Positions 15,424 to 23,545 of a DNA stretch of 29,074 bases are shown piece after piece (within the stretch, counting starts at the first letter, position 1; every line of letters begins with the position of its first letter). The notes under the pieces were generated by a model. It was given only the letters and a program-made list of their open reading frames with translations. It made no database searches and was not told the origin of the DNA. Source of the DNA: JBGSYN01 sp041750975 (GTDB taxonomy: Bacteria > Pseudomonadota > Alphaproteobacteria > Geminicoccales > Geminicoccaceae); the NCBI GenBank assembly GCA_041750975.1, contig JBGSYN010000249.1:1-29074 (forward strand), read 5' to 3'. Position numbers and translations under genes: made by a program.

Positions 15424-15504
15424 TCAGACTATGGCGCGCAATGACAGAACGACAATGACGGTAAGCAGTAAAAAGCGACCGAGCCAGCCGAACCCACCTT
15501 TCAT
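15424..15504 (-). CDS. 26-residue single-span membrane microprotein heading the xpaC-telA operon
   Basis: A short reading frame begins with ATG at 15504 and ends with TGA at 15424-15426. The product opens with a Gly/aromatic stretch (MKGGFGWLGR) followed by a uniform hydrophobic helix (FLLLTVIVVLSL), then RAIV. A GAGAGG ribosome binding site stands 9 bases upstream of the ATG, better placed than the one before xpaC. The frame is co-directional with xpaC and only 25 bases ahead of it. I know no named family. Positively charged residues before the helix would favour a cytosolic N-terminus. It could be a leader that controls xpaC translation, a subunit that binds XpaC or the SPFH protein, or a chance frame. 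The strong ribosome site and the membrane-like composition argue for a real gene. Confidence 0.6.
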   Translation of the reverse strand: MKGGFGWLGRFLLLTVIVVLSLRAIV

Positions 15505-15682
15505 CCCACGATACCTCTCAGATTTCTAGATTGGTATGGAAATGGTCATCGGCTCCTTAATTCACAAGGCAATTCGACCCGATCCGTCGCCCGACCGCGG
15601 CAACTGTGGTTGACAGGCTTGGCCAGCGCTGTCCAAGCTCGATGGACAACAAGACCGAAACCTCAGTTGCTGCGGATGGGGC
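15505..15682. promoter_or_regulatory. Divergent intergenic region between the xpaC operon and the ATP-grasp operon
   Basis: About 180 bases separate two divergent operons. On the plus strand a perfect TTGACA lies at 15610-15615, but the hexamer 17 bases later is not -10-like, so the promoter call is weak. The part next to the microprotein start is A/T-richer and includes a GAGAGG ribosome binding site. No clear operator palindrome was found. Confidence 0.35.
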
Positions 15683-17212
15683 ATGGTATCTCAAGCGTTT
15701 GACGAAATGGACGGTCCGGAGCAGCGCGGCCGCCCTCAGTACGAGCTGGTCCGCGAGTGGCTGAACCAAAGCACGAGCGAGTTGCTGGCGCACAAAATCA
15801 AGGAAGCGGAACTGTTGTTCCGGCGGGTCGGCATCACCTTCGCCGTCTATACGGAGGGCGGCGACCCTGAACGGCTGATCCCTTTCGATATCGTTCCGCG
15901 CGTGCTCGACAGCGATGAGTGGGACAGCCTGGCACGGGGCCTCGAGCAGCGGGTGAGGGCGCTCAACGCCTTCCTGCGCGATGTCTATCATGAGCGGGAA
16001 ATCATCAAGGCGGGCCACATCCCGGCATCGCTGATCGACAACAATGAGGGCTTCCTCGAGATCATGCGGGGCGTCAACGTGCCGGGCGATGTCTACACCC
16101 ATGTCGCCGGCATCGACATGGTCCGGGTCGGCCCCGAGGAATTCTATGTCCTCGAGGATAATTGCCGGACACCTTCCGGCGTCTCCTATATGCTGGAGAA
16201 TCGGGAGGTGATGATGCGGCTCTTTCCGGAGCTCTTCGCCGATCATCCGATCGAGCCGATCGGCCATTATCCCGAAGAGCTGCATTCCTCGCTGAGTTCG
16301 CTCGCTCCGTTGAATTGCAGTGGCACGCCCACAGTCGTCCTCCTGACGCCGGGCGTCTACAACAGCGCCTATTACGAGCACACCTTCCTCGCGGACGAGA
16401 TGGGCATCGAACTCGTCGAAGGCGTCGATCTCCTGGTCGAGAACGACATCGTCTTCATGCGCACGACCGAGGGCCTGAAACGGGTCGACGTGATCTACCG
16501 CCGGATCGACGACGATTTCCTCGATCCCAAGGTGTTCCGGCCGGATTCGGCCTTGGGCGTACCGGGCATCATCGATGCCTACCGCGCCGGCAATGTCACG
16601 CTCGCCAACGCGCCCGGTGCCGGGATCGCCGACGACAAGGCGGTCTATGTCTATGTTCCCGAAATGGTGCGCTTTTACCTGGGCGAAGAGCCGATCCTCA
16701 AGAATGTGCCGACCTATCAATGCTCGAAACCGGAGGATCTGGCCTATGTGCTGGATCATCTGGGTGAGCTCGTGGTCAAGGCCGTGCATGGCTCGGGCGG
16801 CTTCGGCATGCTGGTCGGTCCTGCTGCAACCAGGGAGCAGCTCGAGGAATTCGCGGCGAAGCTGAAGGCCAGGCCCGCCGACTATATCGCCCAGCCGACC
16901 CTTGCCCTTTCGACCTGCCCGACCTTCGTCAATGCCGGCATCGCGCCGCGCCATGTCGATCTCCGACCCTTCGTGCTGGTCGGCCAGGAGGTGAAGATTG
17001 TGCCGGGCGGGCTGACGCGTGTCGCCCTCAAGGAGGGCTCGCTGGTCGTCAATTCGAGCCAGGGCGGCGGTACCAAGGACACCTGGGTGGTCAGCCGCCG
17101 AGGCGCGCAGAGCCAAAGCCAGGGTCAGGGCGGCCAGACGCAGAGCCAGAATGGCCAAAGCCAAAATCAGACCATGGGTCATTCCTTTATGTCGGGTGGG
17201 GCCGATGCTTAG
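15683..17212 (+). CDS. Circularly permuted ATP-grasp enzyme (DUF404/DUF407 type)
   Basis: 509 residues. The family is recognised by AFDEMDGPEQRGRPQYELVREWL at the N-terminus, then RVLDSDEWDSLARGLEQRVRALNAFLRDVYHEREII, EEFYVLEDNCRTPSGVSYMLENR, RVDVIYRRIDDDFLDP, KAVHGSGGFGMLVGP (about 364-378), and a C-terminal RPFVLVGQEVKIVPGGLTRVALKEGSLVVNSSQGGGTKDTW block. These proteins are predicted carboxylate-amine ligases that use ATP, with the substrate-binding and ATP-binding halves permuted. The last 40 residues form an unusual Gln/Ser/Gly-rich tail (from about 473 on). It overlaps the alpha-E gene by eight bases, so the two are translationally coupled. The substrate is unknown; peptide-like ligation or tagging is a prediction from comparative genomics. 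Confidence 0.9.
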   Translation: MVSQAFDEMDGPEQRGRPQYELVREWLNQSTSELLAHKIKEAELLFRRVGITFAVYTEGGDPERLIPFDIVPRVLDSDEWDSLARGLEQRVRALNAFLRDVYHEREIIKAGHIPASLIDNNEGFLEIMRGVNVPGDVYTHVAGIDMVRVGPEEFYVLEDNCRTPSGVSYMLENREVMMRLFPELFADHPIEPIGHYPEELHSSLSSLAPLNCSGTPTVVLLTPGVYNSAYYEHTFLADEMGIELVEGVDLLVENDIVFMRTTEGLKRVDVIYRRIDDDFLDPKVFRPDSALGVPGIIDAYRAGNVTLANAPGAGIADDKAVYVYVPEMVRFYLGEEPILKNVPTYQCSKPEDLAYVLDHLGELVVKAVHGSGGFGMLVGPAATREQLEEFAAKLKARPADYIAQPTLALSTCPTFVNAGIAPRHVDLRPFVLVGQEVKIVPGGLTRVALKEGSLVVNSSQGGGTKDTWVVSRRGAQSQSQGQGGQTQSQNGQSQNQTMGHSFMSGGADA

Positions 17213-18143
17213 CCGGACCGCGAGCTGCCTCTATTGGCTCGGCCGCTACGTCGAGCGGATCAGCTATGTGGCTCGACTTCTGGAAGTAGCGCAGCGGATG
17301 TCGGCAATGACCTCCACGGGGGCGATGACCGAATGGCGCTCGGCCCTGATCGCCTCGGGCGGCGAGCCCGCCTTTCTCGAGCGCCACACGACAGTGGATG
17401 CCGTCGCCATCATCGACTTTCTGGCCCGCGACAAGACCTATCCCTCGAGCCTGGTCTCCTCGCTCGAGGCGGCACGCCACAATGCCCGGACCGTGCGCGG
17501 GGCGATTACCGTCGACATGTGGGATGCGATCAACGGCGCCTGGCTCGAATCGCGCGCCCTGAGCGATCGGGATTTTTCGAGGGGCTATCTCAGCCAGACG
17601 CTCGACTGGTTCAAGATGCGCGCCACGCTCTTTAATGGCGCCCACTCCAATACCATGCTTAGAAGCGACGCTTTCTTTTTCGTCTCGCTGGGCATTTTCA
17701 ACGAGCGCGCCGACAACACCGCGCGCATCCTCGACGTCAAGTATCACGTGCTGCTGCCCTCCTACGAGCAGGTCGGGGGTGGCCTCGATTACGGCCATTG
17801 GACGGCGATCCTTCGTGCCGTCTCGGCACAGCGCGCCTATCACCTGCTCTACAAGGACCGGGTGAAACCCTGGAACGTCGCCGAGTTGATGCTGCTCCGG
17901 CCCGAAGCGCCGCGTTCGCTGCGCTCCTGCTATCACCAGATCACCACCAACCTCGATCTCCTGAACGGCCATTACTCCTCCCGCGGCGGCGAATGCCACC
18001 GTCTCGCGGGCGAACTCCACGCCCGCCTCCGCTACGGCCGCATCGAGGACATCTTCCAACGCGGCCTGCATGAATTCCTAACCGAATATATCGACCGCAA
18101 CATCGATCTCGGCAAAGAAATCGAGACGTTTTACTTCAATTGA
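17205..18143 (+). CDS. Alpha-E domain protein, partner of the circularly permuted ATP-grasp enzyme
   Basis: 312 residues of the all-helical alpha-E family: MLSRTASCLYWLGRYVERISYVARLL at the N-terminus, FMLGIF-type core FFFVSLGIFNERADNTARILDVKYH in the middle, and RYGRIEDIFQRGLHEFLTEYI near the end. The family always travels with the permuted ATP-grasp enzymes and is predicted to act with them, but its activity is unknown. The ATG at 17205 lies within the last codons of the upstream gene (8-base overlap). In many genomes a transglutaminase-like gene follows; here the next gene is on the opposite strand and unrelated, so the third partner is missing locally. No signal peptide; cytosolic. Confidence 0.9.
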   Translation: MLSRTASCLYWLGRYVERISYVARLLEVAQRMSAMTSTGAMTEWRSALIASGGEPAFLERHTTVDAVAIIDFLARDKTYPSSLVSSLEAARHNARTVRGAITVDMWDAINGAWLESRALSDRDFSRGYLSQTLDWFKMRATLFNGAHSNTMLRSDAFFFVSLGIFNERADNTARILDVKYHVLLPSYEQVGGGLDYGHWTAILRAVSAQRAYHLLYKDRVKPWNVAELMLLRPEAPRSLRSCYHQITTNLDLLNGHYSSRGGECHRLAGELHARLRYGRIEDIFQRGLHEFLTEYIDRNIDLGKEIETFYFN

Positions 18144-18194
18144 CGCTCGATGGAGGAGGTTGGGTGTGCCTTGCCGGGAATGCGATCGGGTTGG

Positions 18195-20303
18195 CTAGCG
18201 ATTTGCCGCTCTAGGCTGAGATGGCGTCGGTTTGACTTTATCGAGCAGGAGCTTGATGAGGACACCGCCGACGACCGTTCGGCCGCGGAAGCCGCGTTCT
18301 CGGGCGGTGCGTCCGGTATCGGTCATGAACCAATCGGAGAGCGGCACACGGTCCGCCGTTTCTGTCAGCCAGCCGCCGAGGGGCGACACAAGGGCGTCGA
18401 AGTCCTCTTGTTTGCCCGTCAGACAGGCGGTCCAGAGGATCCAGTCGAGCTTGGTGTAGGGAGCGCGGTTGTCGAGTGGCAGGCCGTACTTGTTCTGACG
18501 TTGGCGATAGAAGGCCAATTCGGTCTCGGCAACCGAATCCGGAAAGAGATCGAGACCGAGAAGGCGATCCCAGATCAGATTGTATTTCTGACTCCAGCTT
18601 CCGGGTTCATTGAAAGTCAGGCGGTAGTGATCGCCATCGGCCGCCATTTGCTGCCATTGCGCGGCCCACTTTTCAGCGATCGTGCGATAGTGATCGCCAT
18701 CATCCCTTAGGCAACGTTGCTTGCAGATGGCGGCGAACGCGGCGACCGCCAGAATAGCCTTCAGTGAGAGATTGGCGTTGTGTGCGAGGTGGCCGGCAAA
18801 ATCATCGGTGCAGAGTTGGTTCTCCGGATCGAGACCGTGCTCGACCAGATAGTCGGTCCAGCTTTTGAACAGCTCCCAATAACGCTCGGCGAAGGCGGTG
18901 TCGCCGGTCATGGTCACCAGTCCCGCCAGAGCCAGTAGCATATCGCCCGATTCTTCGACCGGCATGTGGCGATGGGTCGAATACATGCCACCGCCATAGA
19001 GTTGGCCGTTGGCAAGCGGGAACCTGCCGACGTCATGGGGTGCGAACGGAAAAGGCCAGGCGGGACTTGCAGCCATCGCGCACACCGGCTCGAGCTGCGC
19101 TTCAAGCAACACCGGGTTGTGAAACAAGAAGAACGGCGAGGCCGGATACATGACGTCCACTGTCGCCATGCAGCCATTGCTCGAGTTCTCTTTGGAGAAA
19201 TGCAGGAGACGGCCATCCCGATCTCGGACCAGCGAATGGCCGCCCAGACACTGGCGATGGCTTAGGGCTACGAGTCTCGCATAGGTGACACCGCCACTCG
19301 CTTCAGCCGCCTCTAAAATTTCTGCATCGAAGGCGTCGCATTGCGCAATCAGGTGGTCATGTTCGGCAAAGGCCGTCTCGATCAAAGCCGCCATGCTGCC
19401 GAACTCTTCCATCCAGAGCGGCCGCAAGCGTCTATGAAAATATTCCACGGCGAATTGCTGATCGTAAGCGACGACCCAGGATAATGTGCGAGGCGTCCCG
19501 TTGACCGGGCCAAGGTCGGTGACCGTTGCGGCAGCGATCAGCGGCGGGCGATCGTCGGCCATTCCGGTCAGATCCGGACGATTGAGCGAGGTCGCGGGTG
19601 ACGGCATCGTCAACGGTGCCCCATAGCCGATGTCGTCGCGCGCCGGGATCGCCTCGCCATCCGCGAAACGGGTGCGCAGGGTCAGACCCTCGCCGATGGC
19701 GCCCGTTGTCGCGTGACCTGGGGCCGCCGTCAGATGGAGATAGCCCCAGTCGATCCCCACTTCATCCCCGGAGCGCGCCAAGATCCGTTGCTGGGCAGCG
19801 CCCATCCAGAGGATCTCCAAGTCATCGGTGCGATGCCGGCCCCAGATGACAGGTTCTTCCGGGGTGGCCACAGTCCACGTTGCGCTGACATCGAGATAGA
19901 GTTCGACGTCGTGGCTGGCGCCATCCAAGCTCGCGACCGCCGCGTCGAGATAGGTTAGGGGGCGTGACAGCACGGCGAGATCGTCCGGCAACGCCGGCGT
20001 CGTAAATCGCAGCTTTAAGCTGACGCCACCCGCCTCGAAACAATAAACCGTGCTTGTGGGTGTGATGATCCGGTCGACCTGCTCCATGGCATCGATCGGG
20101 CGCTCGGCAAGTCCGGTCGTCGCGCCGAGGAAGCGCAAACTTCGACCATCGATCCGCGCCATCCCCGACATCGGCCGGGTTCGGCCACTCCAATGCACGG
20201 GCCAGCAATCGGTCAGGGCGTCGGCAGGAGACCATATGCTGAAATAGGGGTCATGTACGATCAGCGGCACGGCCGGCGCGCGGCCACGAGCGGCGTCTGT
20301 CAT
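18195..20303 (-). CDS. GtaA-like protein with DUF4964/DUF5127/DUF4965/DUF1793 domains (probable glycoside-active enzyme)
   Basis: 702 residues with the four-part layout of the glutaminase-A-like family: an N-terminal segment with VHDPYFSIWSPADALTD, a beta-rich part to about 300, then a helical barrel domain. The barrel carries HFSKENSSNGCMATVDVMYPASP (369-390), HMPVEESGDMLLAL (446-459), TDDFAGHLAHNANLSLKAI (499-517), and KYGLPLDNRAPYTKLDWILWTA near the end. Known eukaryotic relatives are secreted; this copy has no signal peptide and should be cytosolic. The name glutaminase comes from a fungal enzyme. The (alpha/alpha) barrel, acidic residues and the position downstream of a GH2 enzyme and a sugar importer make a glycosidase or related sugar-cleaving role more likely here, though that is inference. 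Last gene of the locus. Confidence 0.82.
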   Translation of the reverse strand: MTDAARGRAPAVPLIVHDPYFSIWSPADALTDCWPVHWSGRTRPMSGMARIDGRSLRFLGATTGLAERPIDAMEQVDRIITPTSTVYCFEAGGVSLKLRFTTPALPDDLAVLSRPLTYLDAAVASLDGASHDVELYLDVSATWTVATPEEPVIWGRHRTDDLEILWMGAAQQRILARSGDEVGIDWGYLHLTAAPGHATTGAIGEGLTLRTRFADGEAIPARDDIGYGAPLTMPSPATSLNRPDLTGMADDRPPLIAAATVTDLGPVNGTPRTLSWVVAYDQQFAVEYFHRRLRPLWMEEFGSMAALIETAFAEHDHLIAQCDAFDAEILEAAEASGGVTYARLVALSHRQCLGGHSLVRDRDGRLLHFSKENSSNGCMATVDVMYPASPFFLFHNPVLLEAQLEPVCAMAASPAWPFPFAPHDVGRFPLANGQLYGGGMYSTHRHMPVEESGDMLLALAGLVTMTGDTAFAERYWELFKSWTDYLVEHGLDPENQLCTDDFAGHLAHNANLSLKAILAVAAFAAICKQRCLRDDGDHYRTIAEKWAAQWQQMAADGDHYRLTFNEPGSWSQKYNLIWDRLLGLDLFPDSVAETELAFYRQRQNKYGLPLDNRAPYTKLDWILWTACLTGKQEDFDALVSPLGGWLTETADRVPLSDWFMTDTGRTARERGFRGRTVVGGVLIKLLLDKVKPTPSQPRAANR

Positions 20304-20330
20304 TGGAGGGTCTTTCGTCGCGATCGGCGC

Positions 20331-22133
20331 CTAACGCTGAGGCTCTTTGGAGAAGATCTCGTGATAGGTCTCCAACGGCAATTTGGGTCGCCGATCAAAA
20401 GTTAGGGCTCCGTTCTGCTCCTGCTCGACATCGGTCAGTTGAGTGTAGCAATACCCCCTGAGGTGAGGAATCGACAGCACGGCATCGAGTTGCGCCCTGA
20501 GCCTGGCCTCGAATTCCTCGGTGGATGCCGGCGGGTCGCCATAGCCCCAAGCACTCGTGATCTGGTTTTCGCCACGGCTGGCCAGGGATTCGCGCGACGC
20601 CGGCTTCGCCGGGCCAGCCTCGTCGAGATTCCAAGCCGCGCCACCAAACTCGGCAAGCATGAAGGGCTGACCTTCATAGTCAGGCTCGCTGGCCCGGGCA
20701 TTATGAAAGACCTGCGGGTAGGGTCCGACGATGGATCGAAGCTTATCGGGATCCTGTTCGTAGCAGTGGACCGTCCACAAATCGGTATCGCGATGCACCC
20801 AACCCGACGAATCGTTCACCGGGCGGCTCGGATCGAGCCGACGCGTCAAGGCTGCGGCGTCGGCGATCAGGCGGCGATGCATAACGGTGATTGGCGTGTC
20901 GGCACGTCCCATCCGGTGTCCGCTTTCGTTGAGTGGCGTCCAGCCAACGATGGATGGATGATTGCGGCATTGCTGGACGATCTCGGTCCACTCGACGAGG
21001 AAATTTCGTGCACCGGCGGCGTCATCGACGTCGAAACCCCAACTCGGGCTTTCGCCCCAGGTCAGATAGCCAAGCTTATCCGCCCAGTAATGAAAGCGGG
21101 GCTCGAAGACTTTCTGATGCAGTCGAGCGCCATTGAACCCCATCGCCATTGAGAGGTCGATATCGCGTTTGAGGTCACGGTCTGACGGCGCCGTCCACAC
21201 TCCATCCGGATAAAAGCCTTGATCGAGCACAAATCGAGGAAAGAGAGGCTTTCCATTGAGAAGGATTCGATCCCCATCAAGGGCGATCGACCGGAAACCG
21301 GTATAAGAACTCACTCCATCCATGACCTTCGAGCCATGTACAAGCTCGAATTTGAGATCGTAAAGGTTCGGAACCTCAGGCGACCAAAGCTTCGGTGATG
21401 GAATGGGCAACGAGATGGGAATACCTTGCTGCGCAGGCGCTCGGGTCGACGCGACGGTAGTACCATCGGATCGCGCCTCGATCAGAAGTTCGAGCCCGGA
21501 TCGGCAATGACCGATCGCCGGTGTGACGACGATGTTCCCCGATGCAGGATCGGCCAGGATGGCGACGTCCTGAAGATAGCTTTCGCCAACGATTTCAAGC
21601 CAGACCGGCTGCCAAATGCCGGTCGTACGCGTGTAGTAGCACCCATAAGAGTGGGGCTCGCGGCTTTGCTTGCCGAGGGGCTGCTCATGGGAGCGCGTGA
21701 TGTCGCGGGCATGGACTGTCAACCGATGGCTCTGGCCAGAGTGAATGAAACGCGAAATATCGACCGCGAAATGTACCGAGCCACCGAAATGTTCGCCCAC
21801 GTGATTGCCGTCGACGAAGATCTCGGCGTGCCAGTCGACACCGCCGAAGTGAAGCAGGACGCGGCGGTTCTCCAAATCGCCGTCGACTTTGATCGATCGC
21901 TCATACCAAATAGATTCGATGAAATCGGTGTGCGCGATTCCGGAGAGCCGACTCTCCGGTGCGAACGGAACCACAATGGGTCGTCCGTCCGCTATCCCGT
22001 CCCGTTGATCGCTCTCGCCGCCAATGGCATCGATGCGACAGGTCCACGGCCCGTTGAGACATTGCCATTGCGGCCTGCCGTATTGAGGGCGTGGCAGCTC
22101 GGCACGAGGGATCGTTTCCTCGACAGACATCAT
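20331..22133 (-). CDS. Glycoside hydrolase family 2 enzyme (beta-galactosidase/beta-glucuronidase-like)
   Basis: 600 residues with the three-part GH2 layout: an N-terminal sugar-binding jelly roll (about 10-180, including GGVDWHAEIFVDGNHVGEHFGGSV), an Ig-like domain (about 185-285), and a TIM barrel (about 286-598). The acid/base is E403 in the NE motif of GWTPLNESGH and the nucleophile is E495 in FMLAEFGG. Both catalytic glutamates are present, so it should be active as a retaining beta-glycosidase. No signal peptide, so it acts on imported sugar in the cytosol. Substrate specificity cannot be read out safely; family members cleave beta-galactosides, glucuronides, mannosides and others. AAGG lies a few bases before the start. 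Located 57 bases after the binding-protein gene and 27 before the GtaA-like gene. Confidence 0.9.
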   Translation of the reverse strand: MMSVEETIPRAELPRPQYGRPQWQCLNGPWTCRIDAIGGESDQRDGIADGRPIVVPFAPESRLSGIAHTDFIESIWYERSIKVDGDLENRRVLLHFGGVDWHAEIFVDGNHVGEHFGGSVHFAVDISRFIHSGQSHRLTVHARDITRSHEQPLGKQSREPHSYGCYYTRTTGIWQPVWLEIVGESYLQDVAILADPASGNIVVTPAIGHCRSGLELLIEARSDGTTVASTRAPAQQGIPISLPIPSPKLWSPEVPNLYDLKFELVHGSKVMDGVSSYTGFRSIALDGDRILLNGKPLFPRFVLDQGFYPDGVWTAPSDRDLKRDIDLSMAMGFNGARLHQKVFEPRFHYWADKLGYLTWGESPSWGFDVDDAAGARNFLVEWTEIVQQCRNHPSIVGWTPLNESGHRMGRADTPITVMHRRLIADAAALTRRLDPSRPVNDSSGWVHRDTDLWTVHCYEQDPDKLRSIVGPYPQVFHNARASEPDYEGQPFMLAEFGGAAWNLDEAGPAKPASRESLASRGENQITSAWGYGDPPASTEEFEARLRAQLDAVLSIPHLRGYCYTQLTDVEQEQNGALTFDRRPKLPLETYHEIFSKEPQR

Positions 22134-22190
22134 TCAATCCTTGGGTGCAAGCCGGGACGATCGATCGCCCCGGCAGTCAGGTGTACTTAA

Positions 22191-23489
22191 TTAGTTGAGG
22201 GCGTCTTCGACGTCGATTTGCATATCGCTCAGGACTTCGTCGATCGGTCGGCCATTTTGATAGTGCTCCACGAGGCGCTGACCGATCGCCTCCTGCACCG
22301 CGCCGTATTTGCGACTGCCGGGCATGTAATAGGCGATATCGGCCGTCTCGCGGTACTCGGTACGATGGGGCATATCGGCGAGTTCTGCGCTTTCCAACAC
22401 CGATTTCCTCACGGGAAGATGGCCGGTTCTGGCCCAGTCGACATTGTGCTCATTGATGTGCGCAAGCAGCTGAAGGGCAGCCTCGAATTTCTCAGGATCA
22501 TTTGCCTTGAGGCTCGAAGGTATCGCCCACATGTGGGTATCGGCCCACGCCGCACTCTCCCCGAAAAGTTGCGGGTGCTGGGCAATATAGTAGTTCTCGA
22601 TTACCACATTGTCCTGTTCCATGGCAGCGTCGTTGGCGTTCACGCGCCAAGTGCCATCGATAATGATGGCCGCATCCCCGGCGAAAAAGCGTGCGCGCAC
22701 ATTCTCGGTCGGGATCTTGACGTCGATATACCCTGCATCGGCCAAAGCACTGAAGGCTTCGACAGCGTTGCGCGCTTCTTCGGTATCGAGGGAAACCTCA
22801 TCCCCGGAATAAGGATCGACACCCTGTTGAGCGAGCAACGCTACGAACATCCTCATGTTTGGCGCCGTACCATCAAAGAAGCCGGTCAGGTAATCTGCAC
22901 CGGTCGACTCTTTGACCATTTTGGCGTGCTCGAGCATTTCTTCAGGACTCGAGGGTAATTTCGGCGTTCCATCGTCATTGACCAGACCTGCTTGTTCCAT
23001 GAGGTCCATATTGATGTGCCAAAGATAGGCATGGAAATCCAACGGCAGACCGTAGTGCTTGCCATCCAACGACACGGAATCGAGCGCCCGATCGGTGAAG
23101 TCGTCGATATCGATGCCGACATTCGCATATTCTTCCGTCGTGATTTCGGCGAGCGCCCCAATAGTGGCGAATTCCGGGATGCGATGCTTGTGCATGACAA
23201 AGACGTCGGCGGCGTTGCCACCAACCATCGAAGTCTTGATCTGATCGTAATAGCTTTCCCAGTCCGCCGGCAGTTCGGTCACGGTGATCCCATTATCGGC
23301 CTCGGAAAAGCTTTGAATGATTGCTTCGATAATGCAGGCCTCGCCGACCGCTGACTTGATATCGGTCGATTTCTCGTCACACACACCGAAGAACCGCGCC
23401 AGGCTCAAGTCGGTTTGGGCTTGAGCGGGCATCGATGCCGCCAGGGCCATGAGCCCTGCGCTAGCCAAGAGTGCCTTAGAATATCGCAT
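22191..23489 (-). CDS. Extracellular solute-binding protein (family 1) of a carbohydrate ABC importer
   Basis: 432 residues. A signal peptide covers about residues 1-25 (LLASAGLMALAASMPAQAQ). The mature protein has the MalE/UgpB-like layout: ITVTELPADWESYYDQIKTSMVGGNAADVFVMHKHRIPEF, HYGLPLDFHAYLWHINMDLMEQAGL, and FFAGDAAIIIDGTWRVNANDA. The ATG at 23489 was chosen because AGGAG lies 7 bases upstream and the signal peptide starts there. An in-frame start at 23540 would add a charged, tyrosine-rich leader. Two cysteines near the mature N-terminus (CDEKST and EACIIEA) could form a disulfide. It delivers a sugar ligand to the two permeases encoded just upstream in the operon. Confidence 0.9.
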   Translation of the reverse strand: MRYSKALLASAGLMALAASMPAQAQTDLSLARFFGVCDEKSTDIKSAVGEACIIEAIIQSFSEADNGITVTELPADWESYYDQIKTSMVGGNAADVFVMHKHRIPEFATIGALAEITTEEYANVGIDIDDFTDRALDSVSLDGKHYGLPLDFHAYLWHINMDLMEQAGLVNDDGTPKLPSSPEEMLEHAKMVKESTGADYLTGFFDGTAPNMRMFVALLAQQGVDPYSGDEVSLDTEEARNAVEAFSALADAGYIDVKIPTENVRARFFAGDAAIIIDGTWRVNANDAAMEQDNVVIENYYIAQHPQLFGESAAWADTHMWAIPSSLKANDPEKFEAALQLLAHINEHNVDWARTGHLPVRKSVLESAELADMPHRTEYRETADIAYYMPGSRKYGAVQEAIGQRLVEHYQNGRPIDEVLSDMQIDVEDALN

Positions 23490-23545
23490 CAGTCTTCTCC
23501 TGATCCATTTGTTGTGAGGGTAATATACCCATGCTCGCATCCGCC

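Noticed and set aside
15610..15640. TTGACA as a promoter for the ATP-grasp operon
   Set aside because: The hexamer 17 bases downstream (CCAAGC) is not -10-like; noted only within the divergent region.
15557..17182. A 541-codon open frame on the minus strand opposite the ATP-grasp gene
   Set aside because: The plus-strand ATP-grasp frame has conserved family motifs along its whole length; the antisense product has none and is a third-base GC artefact.
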